Origin: Anaerolineales bacterium
Lineage (GTDB): Bacteria > Chloroflexota > Anaerolineae > Anaerolineales > Villigracilaceae
Length of the DNA stretch: 64,000 nucleotides
NCBI GenBank assembly: GCA_030583905.1
Contig: CP129481.1
Location: 1,426,001 to 1,490,000 of the forward strand
Direction of reading: 5' to 3'
Made by a program: the position numbers and the translations under genes. This document shows, in pieces, positions 35,411 to 44,629 of this stretch. Numbering within the stretch: the first letter of the stretch is position 1; each line of letters opens with the position of its first letter. Below the pieces are notes generated by a model that was given only the letters and a program-made list of their open reading frames with translations, was not told the origin of the DNA and searched no databases.

Positions 35411-38152
35411 ATGGACGCTCTTGTACCGCCCGGTTTTGATCCTGCCCATGATGTACTCCATTATGGACGCCATCCCCTGGATGTCATCTTTGCGCCGAAA
35501 AGTGTTGCCGTCGTCGGGGCAACGGAAACGGCTGGAAGCGTTGGCCGCACCATTGTCTGGAATTTGATCAGCAGTTCGTTCGGCGGGACCATCTATCCCG
35601 TAAATCCGAAGCGTTCGAGCGTGCTCGGCATCAAAGCCTATCCCAATCTCAGCGCTGTGCCTGAAGCGGTGGATCTGGTTGTGGTGGTCACTCCCGCCGC
35701 GACCGTGCCTGCCATTATCAAAGAGGCAGTGGACTTGGGCATAAAAGGCGCCATTATCATTTCCGCCGGATTCAAGGAGATCGGACCCGAAGGTGTTGAG
35801 TTGGAACGCCAGGTCATGGAACACGCGCGTCGCGGAAACATGCGCATCATCGGACCCAATTGCCTGGGGGTGATGAGCCCTATCACAGGGCTGAACGCCA
35901 CCTTCGCCAGCACGATGGCGCGGCGCGGCAGTGTGGGCTTCATCAGCCAAAGCGGAGCGTTATGCACCGCCATCCTTGATTGGAGTCTGCGCGAAAACGT
36001 CGGGTTCAGTGCGTTCGTATCCATCGGCTCGATGCTGGATGTGGATTGGAGCGACCTCATTTATTATCTTGGCAACGATCCGCATACCCAGAGCATTGTG
36101 ATTTACATGGAGACGATCGGCAATGCCCGCGCGTTTCTCTCCGCCGCCCGTGAAGTTGGGCTGGCAAAACCGGTCATTGTCATCAAACCGGGGCGCACGG
36201 AGGGAGCCGCGAAAGCCGCCGCCTCTCACACCGGATCGTTGACCGGCAGTGACGAAGTGCTCGAGGTTGCTTTCCGCCGAAGCGGAGTGCTGCGCGTCAG
36301 CCGGATCGCCGAGTTGTTCTACATGGCGGAGGTGCTGGGAAAACAGCCGCGCCCAAAGGGACGCCGCCTGACGATCCTGACCAATGCCGGTGGCCCCGGT
36401 GTGCTTGCCACAGACGCGCTGATCACCGACGGCGGCGAATTGGCGAAACTTTCCAATGAAACCATGGAGGAGTTCAACCAACTTCTGCCAGCCGCATGGA
36501 GTCGTAACAATCCAGTGGATATTTTGGGCGATGCCAGCCCGGAGCGTTACCGAAAAGCGCTTGAAATCGCCGCTAAGGATTCCAACAGCGATGGCATCCT
36601 CGTCATTCTGACACCTCAAGCCATGACGGATCCCACGCGGACCGCCGATGAATTGATACCCTATGCCCAGTCATTGGGGAAGCCCGTCATCGCATCCTGG
36701 ATGGGCGGAAATGAAGTCGCTCCCGGGGAGGCGATTCTCAATAAAGCCAACATCCCAACTTTTCCCTATCCCGACACCGCCGCACGCGTCTTTAATTACA
36801 TGTCGCACTATGCAGAAAATCTGCACAGTTTGTATGAAACGCCCATGCCTGTCGGGGATGAGGCGCAGGGGCAGGTGGATCGCGAGCGCGCAGCGGACAT
36901 CATCAAGTCCGTGCGAGATTCAGGGCGCGTCATCCTGACCGAGTATGAATCCAAACAGTTGCTGGCTTCTTACGGCATTCCCACCGTGGAAACGCGCATC
37001 GTAGACAGCGAGGAGGCTGCGGTTCAGGCAGCGGACGCCATTGGCTACCCTGTGGTGCTTAAACTGCATTCGGAGACGATCACTCACAAGACAGATGTCG
37101 GCGGCGTTCAGCTGAATTTGACCGACGCGCAGGCTGTGCGCAACGCTTACTTGAGAATCAGGCAATCGGTCACGGAGAAGGCTGGGGCTGAGGACTTTTT
37201 GGGGGTAACTGTCCAGCCGATGGAAAAGGTCGAGGGATACGAATTAATTTTGGGCAGCAGCATTGATCCGCAGTTTGGTCCCGTCCTGTTATTTGGGCTG
37301 GGTGGTCAGCTGGTGGAGGTCTTCAAAGACAGTGCGCTTGCTCTTCCGCCCCTGACGACTACTCTGGCACGGCGGATGATGGAAAATACCCGCATCCATA
37401 CCGCCCTGAAAGGTGTTCGCGGGCGTTACCCTGTGAATCTCGCCGCACTCGAACGCTTGCTTGTTCGTTTCTCGCAATTAATCACGGAGCAGCGCTGGAT
37501 CAAGGAACTGGATATCAATCCCCTGATCGCTTCACCTGAAAAACTGCTGGCGTTGGATGCCCGCGTTGTATTGTATGACCGGGATACGAAGGAGGAGGAC
37601 TTACCCAAACTTGCCATCCGTCCCTATCCGATCCAATATGTTGGATCGTGGACTGCGAAAAACAAAATGGAATTCGCCATTCGTCCCATCCTGCCCGAGG
37701 ATGAGTCGCTGCTCGTAAAATTCCATGCCGCACTGTCAGATCGCAGCGTCTTCATGCGTTATCTGCAACCCATGATGTTCCAGGAACGCGTCGTGCACGA
37801 ACGGCTTGCCCGCATCTGTCACTGCGATTATGACCGTGAAATTACCCTGGTGGCGGAGAGCGGGAGCGACGGCGGGGAACATGCCATTCTTGGTGTGGTC
37901 CGTTTGAGCAAGTTGCATGGGACAAATGGCGCGCGGTTGAGCATTCTGATCGCCGATCCATATCAAGGTATCGGACTTGGCGGCGAGTTGGTGCGCCGGG
38001 CGGTGGAAGTTGCCAGGCAGGAAAAACTCGACCACCTCAGCGCAGTTTTAACAAGCGACAATCAGGTGATGCAGCATATCTTTCAAAAACTTGGTTTCAG
38101 CATCGAGCCGGACGAAAACAAAAGGTTGTTGACAGCCAGGATCGAGTTATAG
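35411..38152 (+). CDS. ADP-forming acyl-CoA synthetase fused to a GNAT acetyltransferase (Pat-like)
   Basis: 913 residues. Domains in order: CoA-binding ([20 protein letters not shown], about 30-150), succinyl-CoA-ligase-like ([18 protein letters not shown], about 150-470), ATP-grasp ([31 protein letters not shown], about 500-720) and GNAT (about 750-913, [18 protein letters not shown]). This is the layout of the protein lysine acetyltransferase Pat/PatZ. In studied Pat proteins the catalytic His of the synthetase is replaced. Here His273 in [13 protein letters not shown] is kept, so the synthetase part may still be active. It could make acyl-CoA, modify proteins such as acetyl-CoA synthetase, or both. 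Confidence 0.9.
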   Translation: MDALVPPGFDPAHDVLHYGRHPLDVIFAPKSVAVVGATETAGSVGRTIVWNLISSSFGGTIYPVNPKRSSVLGIKAYPNLSAVPEAVDLVVVVTPAATVPAIIKEAVDLGIKGAIIISAGFKEIGPEGVELERQVMEHARRGNMRIIGPNCLGVMSPITGLNATFASTMARRGSVGFISQSGALCTAILDWSLRENVGFSAFVSIGSMLDVDWSDLIYYLGNDPHTQSIVIYMETIGNARAFLSAAREVGLAKPVIVIKPGRTEGAAKAAASHTGSLTGSDEVLEVAFRRSGVLRVSRIAELFYMAEVLGKQPRPKGRRLTILTNAGGPGVLATDALITDGGELAKLSNETMEEFNQLLPAAWSRNNPVDILGDASPERYRKALEIAAKDSNSDGILVILTPQAMTDPTRTADELIPYAQSLGKPVIASWMGGNEVAPGEAILNKANIPTFPYPDTAARVFNYMSHYAENLHSLYETPMPVGDEAQGQVDRERAADIIKSVRDSGRVILTEYESKQLLASYGIPTVETRIVDSEEAAVQAADAIGYPVVLKLHSETITHKTDVGGVQLNLTDAQAVRNAYLRIRQSVTEKAGAEDFLGVTVQPMEKVEGYELILGSSIDPQFGPVLLFGLGGQLVEVFKDSALALPPLTTTLARRMMENTRIHTALKGVRGRYPVNLAALERLLVRFSQLITEQRWIKELDINPLIASPEKLLALDARVVLYDRDTKEEDLPKLAIRPYPIQYVGSWTAKNKMEFAIRPILPEDESLLVKFHAALSDRSVFMRYLQPMMFQERVVHERLARICHCDYDREITLVAESGSDGGEHAILGVVRLSKLHGTNGARLSILIADPYQGIGLGGELVRRAVEVARQEKLDHLSAVLTSDNQVMQHIFQKLGFSIEPDENKRLLTARIEL

Positions 38153-38212
38153 CGTCCGATTTAATTCTTTAATTGCTCACCGCTTACTTTTAAGTTGAAT
38201 AATCCTGATCGG

Positions 38213-38968
38213 ATGACCCCTCGCAGAAAAACTCCCCTCCGTATCGAAGTGACCGAGACACATCAGTGCTCGGTGGATTTGCGTTTACAAATCCTGCACG
38301 GTTTGCCTTTCTTTGCCGATCTCCCTCATGCGGATGTTAAGCAGGTGAACCACTTATTCCACGAATATGGATACGCCCCCAACGAAACCATTTGCTTCGC
38401 GGGAGATCCCGCCGAGCGCCTCTTTGTGGTGGCAGACGGACGTGTCAAGTTGATGCGTCATTCGCTCTCGGGTAAAAACGTCCTGCTGGAGATGTTGACT
38501 CCCGGCGAATTTTTCGGTTCGCTCTCCGCCCTGAGCGGGGATGTGTACCCGGATACCGCCGAAGCCCAGACCCAATCCTGTGTGCTTTCGATCAGCGCCG
38601 CCGATTTTCGACACGTGCTGGAAAAACATCCCAAGGTCGCCTTGAAGCTTTTGGAGATCACTGCTTTGCGATTGCGTGATGCGCAGGAACGCGTCCGGCA
38701 ATTGAGCGCGCTGACGGTCGAGGGACGAGTCGCAAATGTACTGCTTGTCCTGGGAAAAAAGTTTGGCAGGCGAAGCGACGTAGGCTTGTTGATCGAGGCG
38801 CCGATGACGCGCGACGATTTGGCGGCAATGACTGGCACAACCACTGAGTCCGCCAGCCGTGTGATGAGTCAGTTCCAGAAAGACGGCTTGATCCAGACTG
38901 GTAGAAAGTGGGTGTCCATTCTTGATCAAAAGGCATTGGAACAAGCCGCCAACGCCGAAGCAGGCTGA
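38213..38968 (+). CDS. Crp/Fnr-family transcriptional regulator
   Basis: 251 residues from ATG 38213 (a TTG at 38195 is also possible). A cyclic-nucleotide-binding-type sensor domain (GLPFFADLPHADVKQVN, ERLFVVADGRVKLMRHS, PGEFFGSLSALSG) is followed by a dimer helix and a winged helix-turn-helix (MTRDDLAAMTGTTTESASRV). No N-terminal Cys cluster for iron-sulphur sensing is seen, only one Cys near the N-terminus. The next operon carries an FNR-type box, so it probably controls the metal chaperone and P-type ATPase genes. Confidence 0.9.
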   Translation: MTPRRKTPLRIEVTETHQCSVDLRLQILHGLPFFADLPHADVKQVNHLFHEYGYAPNETICFAGDPAERLFVVADGRVKLMRHSLSGKNVLLEMLTPGEFFGSLSALSGDVYPDTAEAQTQSCVLSISAADFRHVLEKHPKVALKLLEITALRLRDAQERVRQLSALTVEGRVANVLLVLGKKFGRRSDVGLLIEAPMTRDDLAAMTGTTTESASRVMSQFQKDGLIQTGRKWVSILDQKALEQAANAEAG

Positions 38969-38991
38969 AATACCACTGACCCCTTCCAACC

Positions 38992-39020
38992 AAGTGCGGA
39001 TGAAAATCCGCACTTTTTTA
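38992..39020 (+). terminator. Terminator after the Crp/Fnr gene
   Basis: Stem AAGTGCGGAT (38992-39001) with ATCCGCACTT (39006-39015), 4-base loop, followed by TTTTATTT. Confidence 0.85.
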
Positions 39021-39034
39021 TTTCATGCACTTAA

Positions 39035-39076
39035 TTGATGTGCATCATGGAACGAATCCCTTCAGACCGGTATAGT
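39035..39076 (+). promoter_or_regulatory. FNR-type box and -10 of the metal-resistance operon
   Basis: TTGATGTGCATCAT at 39035-39048 differs in one base from the FNR consensus TTGAT-N4-ATCAA. A -10 TATAGT lies at 39071-39076. If transcription begins near 39083, the box centre is at -41.5, the classical place for a class II activator overlapping the -35. The regulator gene just upstream is the obvious candidate to bind it. Confidence 0.65.
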
Positions 39077-39115
39077 GTGTGTACATTCAAATTGAGTATG
39101 AAAGGAAACCAAGCC

Positions 39116-39334
39116 ATGAAAAAGACCCTTTTACGCAGTCAGGAACTCTCTTGCCCCTCGTGCGTCGCAAAGATCGAGGGCGCGCTCAAGGCGCTGGGCG
39201 GTGTCAGCGAGGCGAAGGTGTTTTTCAACACGGGCAAGATCGAGGTCCAGCATGACCCGCAGATTGTCAAAGCCGAGGACCTCGTCAAGACGGTGAAGTC
39301 GGTCGGGTACGAAGCACGCGAAGCCATATTTTAA
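39116..39334 (+). CDS. Heavy-metal-associated (CopZ-like) chaperone
   Basis: 72 residues from ATG 39116, behind AAAGGA. It is a single HMA domain with the metal-binding CxxC in ELSCPSCVAKIEG and the usual C-terminal VKSVGYEAREA. It would carry a soft metal ion to the P-type ATPase encoded next, which itself has no HMA domain, so the two genes divide what is often one protein. The longer open frame to 39035 covers the promoter and is not used. Confidence 0.88.
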   Translation: MKKTLLRSQELSCPSCVAKIEGALKALGGVSEAKVFFNTGKIEVQHDPQIVKAEDLVKTVKSVGYEAREAIF

Positions 39335-39344
39335 GTTGACAAAG

Positions 39345-39375
39345 TGGAGAGCGTGAAATTGGTTCCCGCTCTCCA
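39345..39375. repeat. Hairpin between chaperone and ATPase genes
   Basis: Arms TGGAGAGCG (39345-39353) and CGCTCTCCA (39367-39375). No T-run follows. It might adjust the ratio of chaperone to ATPase message. Confidence 0.55.
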
Positions 39376-39395
39376 AAAGACCTGATCGAAGTCAT

Positions 39396-39439
39396 CCGCA
39401 GATTTTTCGCCGTACTTCTTCAATCTGTGAAATCTGCGG
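39396..39439. repeat. Palindromic repeat (CCGCAGATTT type)
   Basis: Arms CCGCAGATTT (39396-39405) and AAATCTGCGG (39430-39439). Related words (AATCTGCGGCATCTGCGGAT) recur near 61226-61255. Confidence 0.65.
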
Positions 39440-39462
39440 AGAAGGTTTGAACGAGGTGCAAT

Positions 39463-41430
39463 ATGAACAAAATCAAATCGGTATTCTCAAATTTACAACA
39501 GCGTCGTAAACTGCTGACCATCATCAGCGGCGCATTGATCCTTATCGCGTTCGGCGCGGATTATTTTTTCGGCTGGCGGACAATCTTCAATGTGGCGATG
39601 ATCGGCGCGGCATTGACCGCAGGTTGGGATATTGCCGTGCGTGCCATCGTCAGTTTGCAGAACCGTCACATCAGCATCGAACTGCTGGTCACGATCGCCA
39701 CGCTCGGTGCGCTTTGGATTGGCGAATATTGGGAAGCCGCCGCAGTGACCTTCCTTTTTATCTTCGGCGCGTATCTTGAAGCGCGCACGCTCAGCCAGAC
39801 GCGCAAAGTCTTGAGCGGTTTGCTCGATCTCGCGCCGACAACCGCGGTCGTTGTCCGCGACGGCAAACAAGTGGAAGTGATGCCGAACGAAGTCACATCG
39901 GATGAGACCGTGCTGGTCAAGCCCGGTACAAGAGTCCCCGTGGACGGCGAAGTGATAAATGGTCGCTCTGCGGTGGACGAAAGCACCATCACGGGCGAAC
40001 CCATACCCGAAGAAAAATCAATCGGCTCCAAAGTCTTCGCGGGAACCATCAACCAAAATGGTTTACTCAAAGTACGCGCCACAGGCATCGGTGCCGACAC
40101 CATGCTTGCGCGCATCATCCGCCGCGTCGAGGAAGCGCAGGACGAAAAAGCGCCCACACAGCGTTTCATCGAACGCTTCGCAAACTGGTATACGCCTTTC
40201 ATCATCGTGCTCAGCATCGCAACCTACATCATCACACGCGACATCGAACTCGCGCTCACATTGCTCGTGATCGGCTGCCCAGGTGCGCTCGTCATCTCCA
40301 CGCCCGTTTCGGTGGTGGCAGGCATCGGACGCGCTGCGAAGAGCGGCATCCTGATCAAAGGCGGCGAATATCTCGAGAACGCCGGGAAGATTTCCGCACT
40401 GGCATTGGATAAGACCGGCACATTGACGCAGGGCAAACCGCGCGTGACGGATGTGATTCCGTTCGCTTCTTTCTTGGATCCGAACCTGCCCGCCGTTTCT
40501 GGAAGTTGGGACTCAGCCCAGGCAACCATCCTGCGTTGGGCGGGCGTCGTGGAGGCGGGTTCGGAGCATCCGCTGGCGCGTTCGATATTATCTGCGGCGG
40601 AATCGCTGGGCGAAATCCCCACAGCACAACATTTCGACACGTTCACGGGTCGAGGTGTGCAGGCGCAATATGACGGCCACATCATCAGTGTTGGAACGCT
40701 TGAATTGATGAGGCAGTTGAAGGTCTCGGTGGACGATCAAGCCCGTGCTGTGCTGAACCACTTGAAGTCCGAGGGGAAGACCGCCGTGCTGGTCGCACTC
40801 GATGGGAGAGTCATTGGCGTGCTCGGCATTGCTGACCCGATCCGTGAAACGACTGCATCAATGATTTGCCGCTTGAAAGAGGTTGGACTGAAGCGAATCG
40901 TCATGCTCACCGGCGATGATCGCCTGACCGCGCAAAGCATCGCGCGTCAGGCAGGCATTGAGGATGTGCGTGCGGAGTTGCTGCCCGATGATAAACTTTC
41001 CGCCATTCGCGATCTACAAAAAGATGGTCACGTGGTCGCGATGGTCGGCGACGGAATCAACGATGCGCCCGCGCTCGCTGCTGCGGATATTGGCATTGCC
41101 ATGGGCGCGGCTGGAACCGACATCGCTATTGAAACTGCCGACGTTGCGCTAATGTCCGACGATATGATGAAATTGCCCGAAGCGATTCGTCTGTCGAAAG
41201 CCACCCTGCGAAACATCTATCAAAATGTCTTCATCGCGCTGACGACCGTGAGCATGTTGCTGCTGGGCGTGTTGTTCGGGAAAGTCCACATGGCGGGTGG
41301 GATGTTGATCCACGAAGCCTCGGTGTTGATCGTCATCGTGAACGGAATGCGGCTGCTGAGAGAGCAGCCGCACGAGGGCAAAACTCTTCCTTCCTTTTCC
41401 ATTGCGCCTCAAGCCTCAGCGAGATCATAA
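39463..41430 (+). CDS. Heavy-metal P1B-type ATPase with a CPG metal site
   Basis: 655 residues. P-type marks: TGE loop in STITGEPIPEE, phosphorylation site DKTGTLTQGKP, the HP motif in AGSEHPLARS, and hinge GDGINDAPALAAADIG. The membrane metal motif reads IGCPGALVISTPV with Cys272-Pro273-Gly274, rather than the common CPC. No N-terminal metal-binding domain is present; the HMA protein encoded 128 bases upstream probably fills that role. It should export or import a transition or soft metal ion. The CPG form leaves the ion (zinc/cadmium/lead, cobalt or other) open. Confidence 0.92.
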   Translation: MNKIKSVFSNLQQRRKLLTIISGALILIAFGADYFFGWRTIFNVAMIGAALTAGWDIAVRAIVSLQNRHISIELLVTIATLGALWIGEYWEAAAVTFLFIFGAYLEARTLSQTRKVLSGLLDLAPTTAVVVRDGKQVEVMPNEVTSDETVLVKPGTRVPVDGEVINGRSAVDESTITGEPIPEEKSIGSKVFAGTINQNGLLKVRATGIGADTMLARIIRRVEEAQDEKAPTQRFIERFANWYTPFIIVLSIATYIITRDIELALTLLVIGCPGALVISTPVSVVAGIGRAAKSGILIKGGEYLENAGKISALALDKTGTLTQGKPRVTDVIPFASFLDPNLPAVSGSWDSAQATILRWAGVVEAGSEHPLARSILSAAESLGEIPTAQHFDTFTGRGVQAQYDGHIISVGTLELMRQLKVSVDDQARAVLNHLKSEGKTAVLVALDGRVIGVLGIADPIRETTASMICRLKEVGLKRIVMLTGDDRLTAQSIARQAGIEDVRAELLPDDKLSAIRDLQKDGHVVAMVGDGINDAPALAAADIGIAMGAAGTDIAIETADVALMSDDMMKLPEAIRLSKATLRNIYQNVFIALTTVSMLLLGVLFGKVHMAGGMLIHEASVLIVIVNGMRLLREQPHEGKTLPSFSIAPQASARS

Positions 41431-41509
41431 CGTCAATTCTTCAAAGAAGGTTTATCTGCCATCTCATGATCAGCCTGTGATCTTCAGAGTGTTATGTGGG
41501 TAATCAAAA

Positions 41510-41545
41510 GCGGCGGAGGAAAATCTCCGCCGCCTACGTTCGTTT
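41510..41545 (+). terminator. Terminator-like hairpin after the P-type ATPase gene
   Basis: Stem GCGGCGGAG (41510-41518) with CTCCGCCGC (41525-41533), 6-base loop, followed by a moderately T-rich stretch (TACGTTCGTTTTCTT). Confidence 0.6.
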
Positions 41546-41613
41546 TCTTAACTCCTTAATGATTGGGAAGAGAAATTTATGGAGTATTTGGCAGGTTTGC
41601 GATTGGGTGTTGA

Positions 41614-41791
41614 TTAAGAAAACTTATTGCTCCCCAGACGCCTGAGGAGCAACATGATATTTTTGTGCTTAAAAAACGGGTTGTTGATACTTTGGTTGAG
41701 CGTGTTGATATCGATATAGACCGAAATCTTTTTGTACAGATCCGACTGAATCTTCTCGATATTCTACGAAAAGATGCTGAGAGCGGAGGCT
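41614..41791 (+). pseudogene. Possible C-terminal remnant of a site-specific recombinase
   Basis: After an in-frame TGA, this frame reads APQTPEEQHDIFVLKKRVVD, TLVERVDIDIDRNLFVQIRL and then NLLDILRKDAE. The pattern of a helix with LVERV followed by a short beta hairpin resembles the C-terminal tail of large serine recombinases. The rest of such a gene is absent. The remaining bases of the 41431-41791 gap hold the terminator at 41510 and another hairpin (TTGCTCC / GGAGCAA near 41626-41651). Confidence 0.35.
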
Positions 41792-42202
41792 CTACTGCTG
41801 GGGTACAAAATTTTGAGGTCGGAACTTATATCCATATACAATCAACCCTCTCTCATCGCCATCGTTCCGCATTTTCCTCGTCACCATCTCCACGGGCATG
41901 CCGATCTGGACTTCGGAGTTATCCACATCGGTCAACTGCGCGGTGAGCATGGGACCTTCGTCCAGTTTGACGAGCGCGACGGTGTAGGGAGCTTGGGATT
42001 CGTAGCCTGCGGGGGCTTCGTAGATGGTGGTGTAGGAATAGACTTCACCTTTGCCGCTGAACGTGAACAGGTCTTTGGCTTCGTCGCCGCAGTTCGGGCA
42101 GACGTCGCGCGGGGGAAAGATCTTGTGATCGCAATGCGGACAAACCTCGCCAACGAGTCCGTATCGTTGTTTTTTAAGACGCCAGTGTCGTGGAATTTCC
42201 AT
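41792..42202 (-). CDS. DUF35 zinc-ribbon/OB-fold protein of the HMG-CoA synthase complex
   Basis: 136 residues. A rubredoxin-like zinc ribbon with Cys21, Cys24, Cys35 and Cys38 (EVCPHCDHKIF, DVCPNCGDEAK) is followed by an OB-fold (GEVYSYTTIYEAPAGY, PYTVALVKLDEGPMLTAQL). In archaea a protein of this kind joins thiolase and HMG-CoA synthase in one complex and holds the CoA chain. Those two enzymes are encoded about 9 kb away on the same strand, so the set is split here. GGAAC stands before the ATG. Confidence 0.88.
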   Translation of the reverse strand: MEIPRHWRLKKQRYGLVGEVCPHCDHKIFPPRDVCPNCGDEAKDLFTFSGKGEVYSYTTIYEAPAGYESQAPYTVALVKLDEGPMLTAQLTDVDNSEVQIGMPVEMVTRKMRNDGDERGLIVYGYKFRPQNFVPQQ

Positions 42203-42410
42203 TGTTTGTAGTTCCTTTCTTCGACGCTAATTCTACGCACGGAGACTCTCAAAGACTATCAGGATTAAATCATGCGCGTAGCCAGATGGAAATGAGAGAG
42301 GGGAATTCGAGTGAATCTTTGCGAGAAGGGACTTGACCATGCAGGATCATTCCTCGCCTGCGATCAGCCTGTTCGAAGCGTATCAACCGTCCCGTAGGGA
42401 AGAAGCGGTT

Positions 42411-42416
42411 TATAAT
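42411..42416 (+). promoter_or_regulatory. -10 box close to a start codon (leaderless)
   Basis: TATAAT ends 10 bases before ATG 42427. No ribosome-binding sequence lies between. The transcript would begin almost at the start codon. Confidence 0.55.
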
Positions 42417-42426
42417 CTCAATCCGA

Positions 42427-43647
42427 ATGAAAATCTTGTTGATCAACCAAGTCTTTGTCTCGCCCGAAGAACCGGGGCACACGCGTCATTTCGAAATGGG
42501 ACAATTCCTCAAGACACGCGGACATGAACTCGTCATCGTTGCCAGTGATCTGAATTATCAGACGGGGCAGCGCACGGTGGATCGCCGCGGACTTTATGCC
42601 GAGCAGAACTTCGATGGTGTGCGCGTGTTGCGTTCATATATTTATCCCGCCATTCACCGCAGTTATTTCTGGCGCGTGATCGCCTTCTTCAGTTTTATGT
42701 TTTCGTCCATTTGGACTGCCTTGCGCGTCAAAGATTTGGACCTTGTGATGGGAACCACGCCGCCGATCTTTCAAGCGGTTTCGGCGTGGGTGGTGGCGGC
42801 ATTGCGCCATAAACCGTTCCTGCTCGAAGTGCGCGACCTGTGGCCCGAGTTTGGCATCAGCATGGGCGTGTTGAAGAACCCTGTCATCATTGCGCTTTCG
42901 CGCTGGCTGGAAATGTTCCTCTACAGACGCGCCACGCATATTCTAGTCAACTCGCCCGCGTACCGCGATTATATGCTTGCCAAAGGCGTACCCGAAAATA
43001 AAGTGACTTACATCCCCTACGGCACCGATGTGGACATGTTCAATCCGTCCATTGATGGTTCGTCCATTCGCAGGGAACTCAAGGTCGAAGATAAATTCGT
43101 GGTTTTGTATGCTGGCGCGCTCGGTCAGGCAAATGATATTGATACGCTTTTGCGTGCGGCGGAGAGATTGAAGAAGGAAGAAAGCATCAGCTTTGTATTG
43201 TTTGGAGACGGAAAAGAACGCACGCATCTCGAAAACGAAGCGCAGCGCATGGATTTGCACAATGTCATCTTTGCGGGCACGCGCCCCAAAAAAGATATGC
43301 CGCGCATCGTTGCATCCGCCGACGCCTGCCTCGCCATCCTGCAAGATATTCCCGCCTTCCGCACCACCTACCCGAACAAGGTCTTCGATTACATGGCGGC
43401 GGGACGCGCCAGCGTCATCGTCATAGACGGGATCACACGTGAGTTGATCGAAACTTCGCGCGGCGGCGTATATGTGAAGCCTGCCGATGATGCCATGCTC
43501 GCGCAGAAAATCCTTGAACTCTCGCAGAACCCTGCGCGGGTCAAAGAGAGGGGTGCGAACGCCCGTGAGTATCTTGTCAGAAATTTGGATCGGCGCGATA
43601 AGTTGAATGAAACGCTCGGTTTGCTTGAAAGATTAATAAAGCAATAA
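42427..43647 (+). CDS. Family 4 glycosyltransferase (WcaI-like)
   Basis: 406 residues, GT-B fold. The N-terminal MKILLINQVFVSPEEPGHTR and the region EVRDLWPEFGISMGVLKNP are typical of WcaI-like enzymes that add sugars during exopolysaccharide synthesis. The donor-binding half contains VLYAGALGQANDIDTLL, LFGDGKERTHLE and NKVFDYMAAGRASVI. It should act at the inner membrane face. It heads a run of envelope-sugar genes on the plus strand. Confidence 0.88.
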   Translation: MKILLINQVFVSPEEPGHTRHFEMGQFLKTRGHELVIVASDLNYQTGQRTVDRRGLYAEQNFDGVRVLRSYIYPAIHRSYFWRVIAFFSFMFSSIWTALRVKDLDLVMGTTPPIFQAVSAWVVAALRHKPFLLEVRDLWPEFGISMGVLKNPVIIALSRWLEMFLYRRATHILVNSPAYRDYMLAKGVPENKVTYIPYGTDVDMFNPSIDGSSIRRELKVEDKFVVLYAGALGQANDIDTLLRAAERLKKEESISFVLFGDGKERTHLENEAQRMDLHNVIFAGTRPKKDMPRIVASADACLAILQDIPAFRTTYPNKVFDYMAAGRASVIVIDGITRELIETSRGGVYVKPADDAMLAQKILELSQNPARVKERGANAREYLVRNLDRRDKLNETLGLLERLIKQ

Positions 43648-43648
43648 T

Positions 43649-43732
43649 GTCGTTGCGAGCCGCGTAGCGGCGAAGCAATCTCAAAATTACTGGGGATTGC
43701 TTCGTCAGACTATCGTCCTGCTCGCAATGACA
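43649..43732. repeat. Palindromic repeat (TTGCGAG / GAAGCAATC type)
   Basis: Outer arms TGTCGTTGCGAGC (43649-43661) and GCTCGCAATGACA (43720-43732), inner arms CGAAGCAATCTC and GGGGATTGCTTCG. A second member of the same family is read in frame inside the heparinase-like gene at 47051-47148. Confidence 0.85.
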
Positions 43733-43745
43733 TGAAATGGAGTTT

Positions 43746-44603
43746 ATGAGAGTCCTCATTACAGGCGCAACGGGATTTACAGGCTCGCGCGTCGTCCCAC
43801 TTCTCTTGGAAAACGGATTCAACGTCCGCTGTTTTGTGCGCGAGACCAGTGACCGCTCACGGCTTGGCAAACTGCCAGTAGAGTGGGTGACAGGTGACCT
43901 TTCCGATACAGAAGCGCTGACCTCCGCCCTGCATGGCGTGGATACGCTCGTCAACATCGCATCGCTCGGCTTCGGGCACGCAGAATCAATTCTGAGGTCC
44001 GCAAAAGAGGCGGGCGTGAGGCGCGGAATCTTCATCAGCACCACCGCCATCTTCACCCAGTTGAATGCGGGCAGTAAATCCGTCCGCCTTGCCGCCGAAG
44101 AAACCATCCAAGCCAGCGGACTGGACTACACCATCCTGCGCCCGACCATGATCTTCGGCAGTCCGCGCGACCGCAATATGTGGCGGCTGATTCGTCTGTT
44201 GCGATTTTTGCCCATCATCCCCATCTTCGGTGACGGTGAGTCTTTGCAGCAGCCCATCTTTGTGGACGATGTTGCTCAAGCCGTGCTGCTCGCCCTGCAA
44301 AACGACATTACCATCGGCAAGAGTTACAACATCGCAGGCAAAGCCCCGTTGACCTACAACCAAGTCATCGACACGGTGGCATTTGCGCTTGGCAAGCGCG
44401 TTTGGAAACTTTACCTGCCGTACATGCCCATCGTGCGTTTTTTGCAATTCACCGAGCGGATGCGGCTTCGTCTGCCCATCAAAGCCGAACAAGTGCTGAG
44501 ATTGAATGAGAACAAGGCGTTTTCGTATGAAGAAGCGCAAAGGGATTTTGGTTTCAGTCCGCGTAGTTTTGCCGAGGGGATTGAATTGGAATGCAAAACT
44601 TGA
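43746..44603 (+). CDS. NAD-dependent epimerase/dehydratase (extended SDR)
   Basis: 285 residues from ATG 43746, behind TGGAG. The Rossmann motif is VLITGATGFTGSRVVPLL. The region LDYTILRPTMIFGSPRDRNM and the C-terminal YNIAGKAPLTYNQVIDTVA are those of atypical or extended SDR proteins acting on nucleotide sugars or similar. The classical YxxxK catalytic pair is not obvious, which also fits atypical SDRs. The end reads DFGFSPRSFAEGIELE; a copy of the codons for GFSPRSFAEGI recurs at 45352. Confidence 0.82.
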   Translation: MRVLITGATGFTGSRVVPLLLENGFNVRCFVRETSDRSRLGKLPVEWVTGDLSDTEALTSALHGVDTLVNIASLGFGHAESILRSAKEAGVRRGIFISTTAIFTQLNAGSKSVRLAAEETIQASGLDYTILRPTMIFGSPRDRNMWRLIRLLRFLPIIPIFGDGESLQQPIFVDDVAQAVLLALQNDITIGKSYNIAGKAPLTYNQVIDTVAFALGKRVWKLYLPYMPIVRFLQFTERMRLRLPIKAEQVLRLNENKAFSYEEAQRDFGFSPRSFAEGIELECKT

Positions 44604-44615
44604 CCATTCATATCG

Positions 44616-44621
44616 TATAAT
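44616..44621 (+). promoter_or_regulatory. -10 box close to a start codon (leaderless)
   Basis: TATAAT ends 8 bases before ATG 44630, with no ribosome site between and no -35 at normal spacing. Confidence 0.5.
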
Positions 44622-44629
44622 TTGAACCC

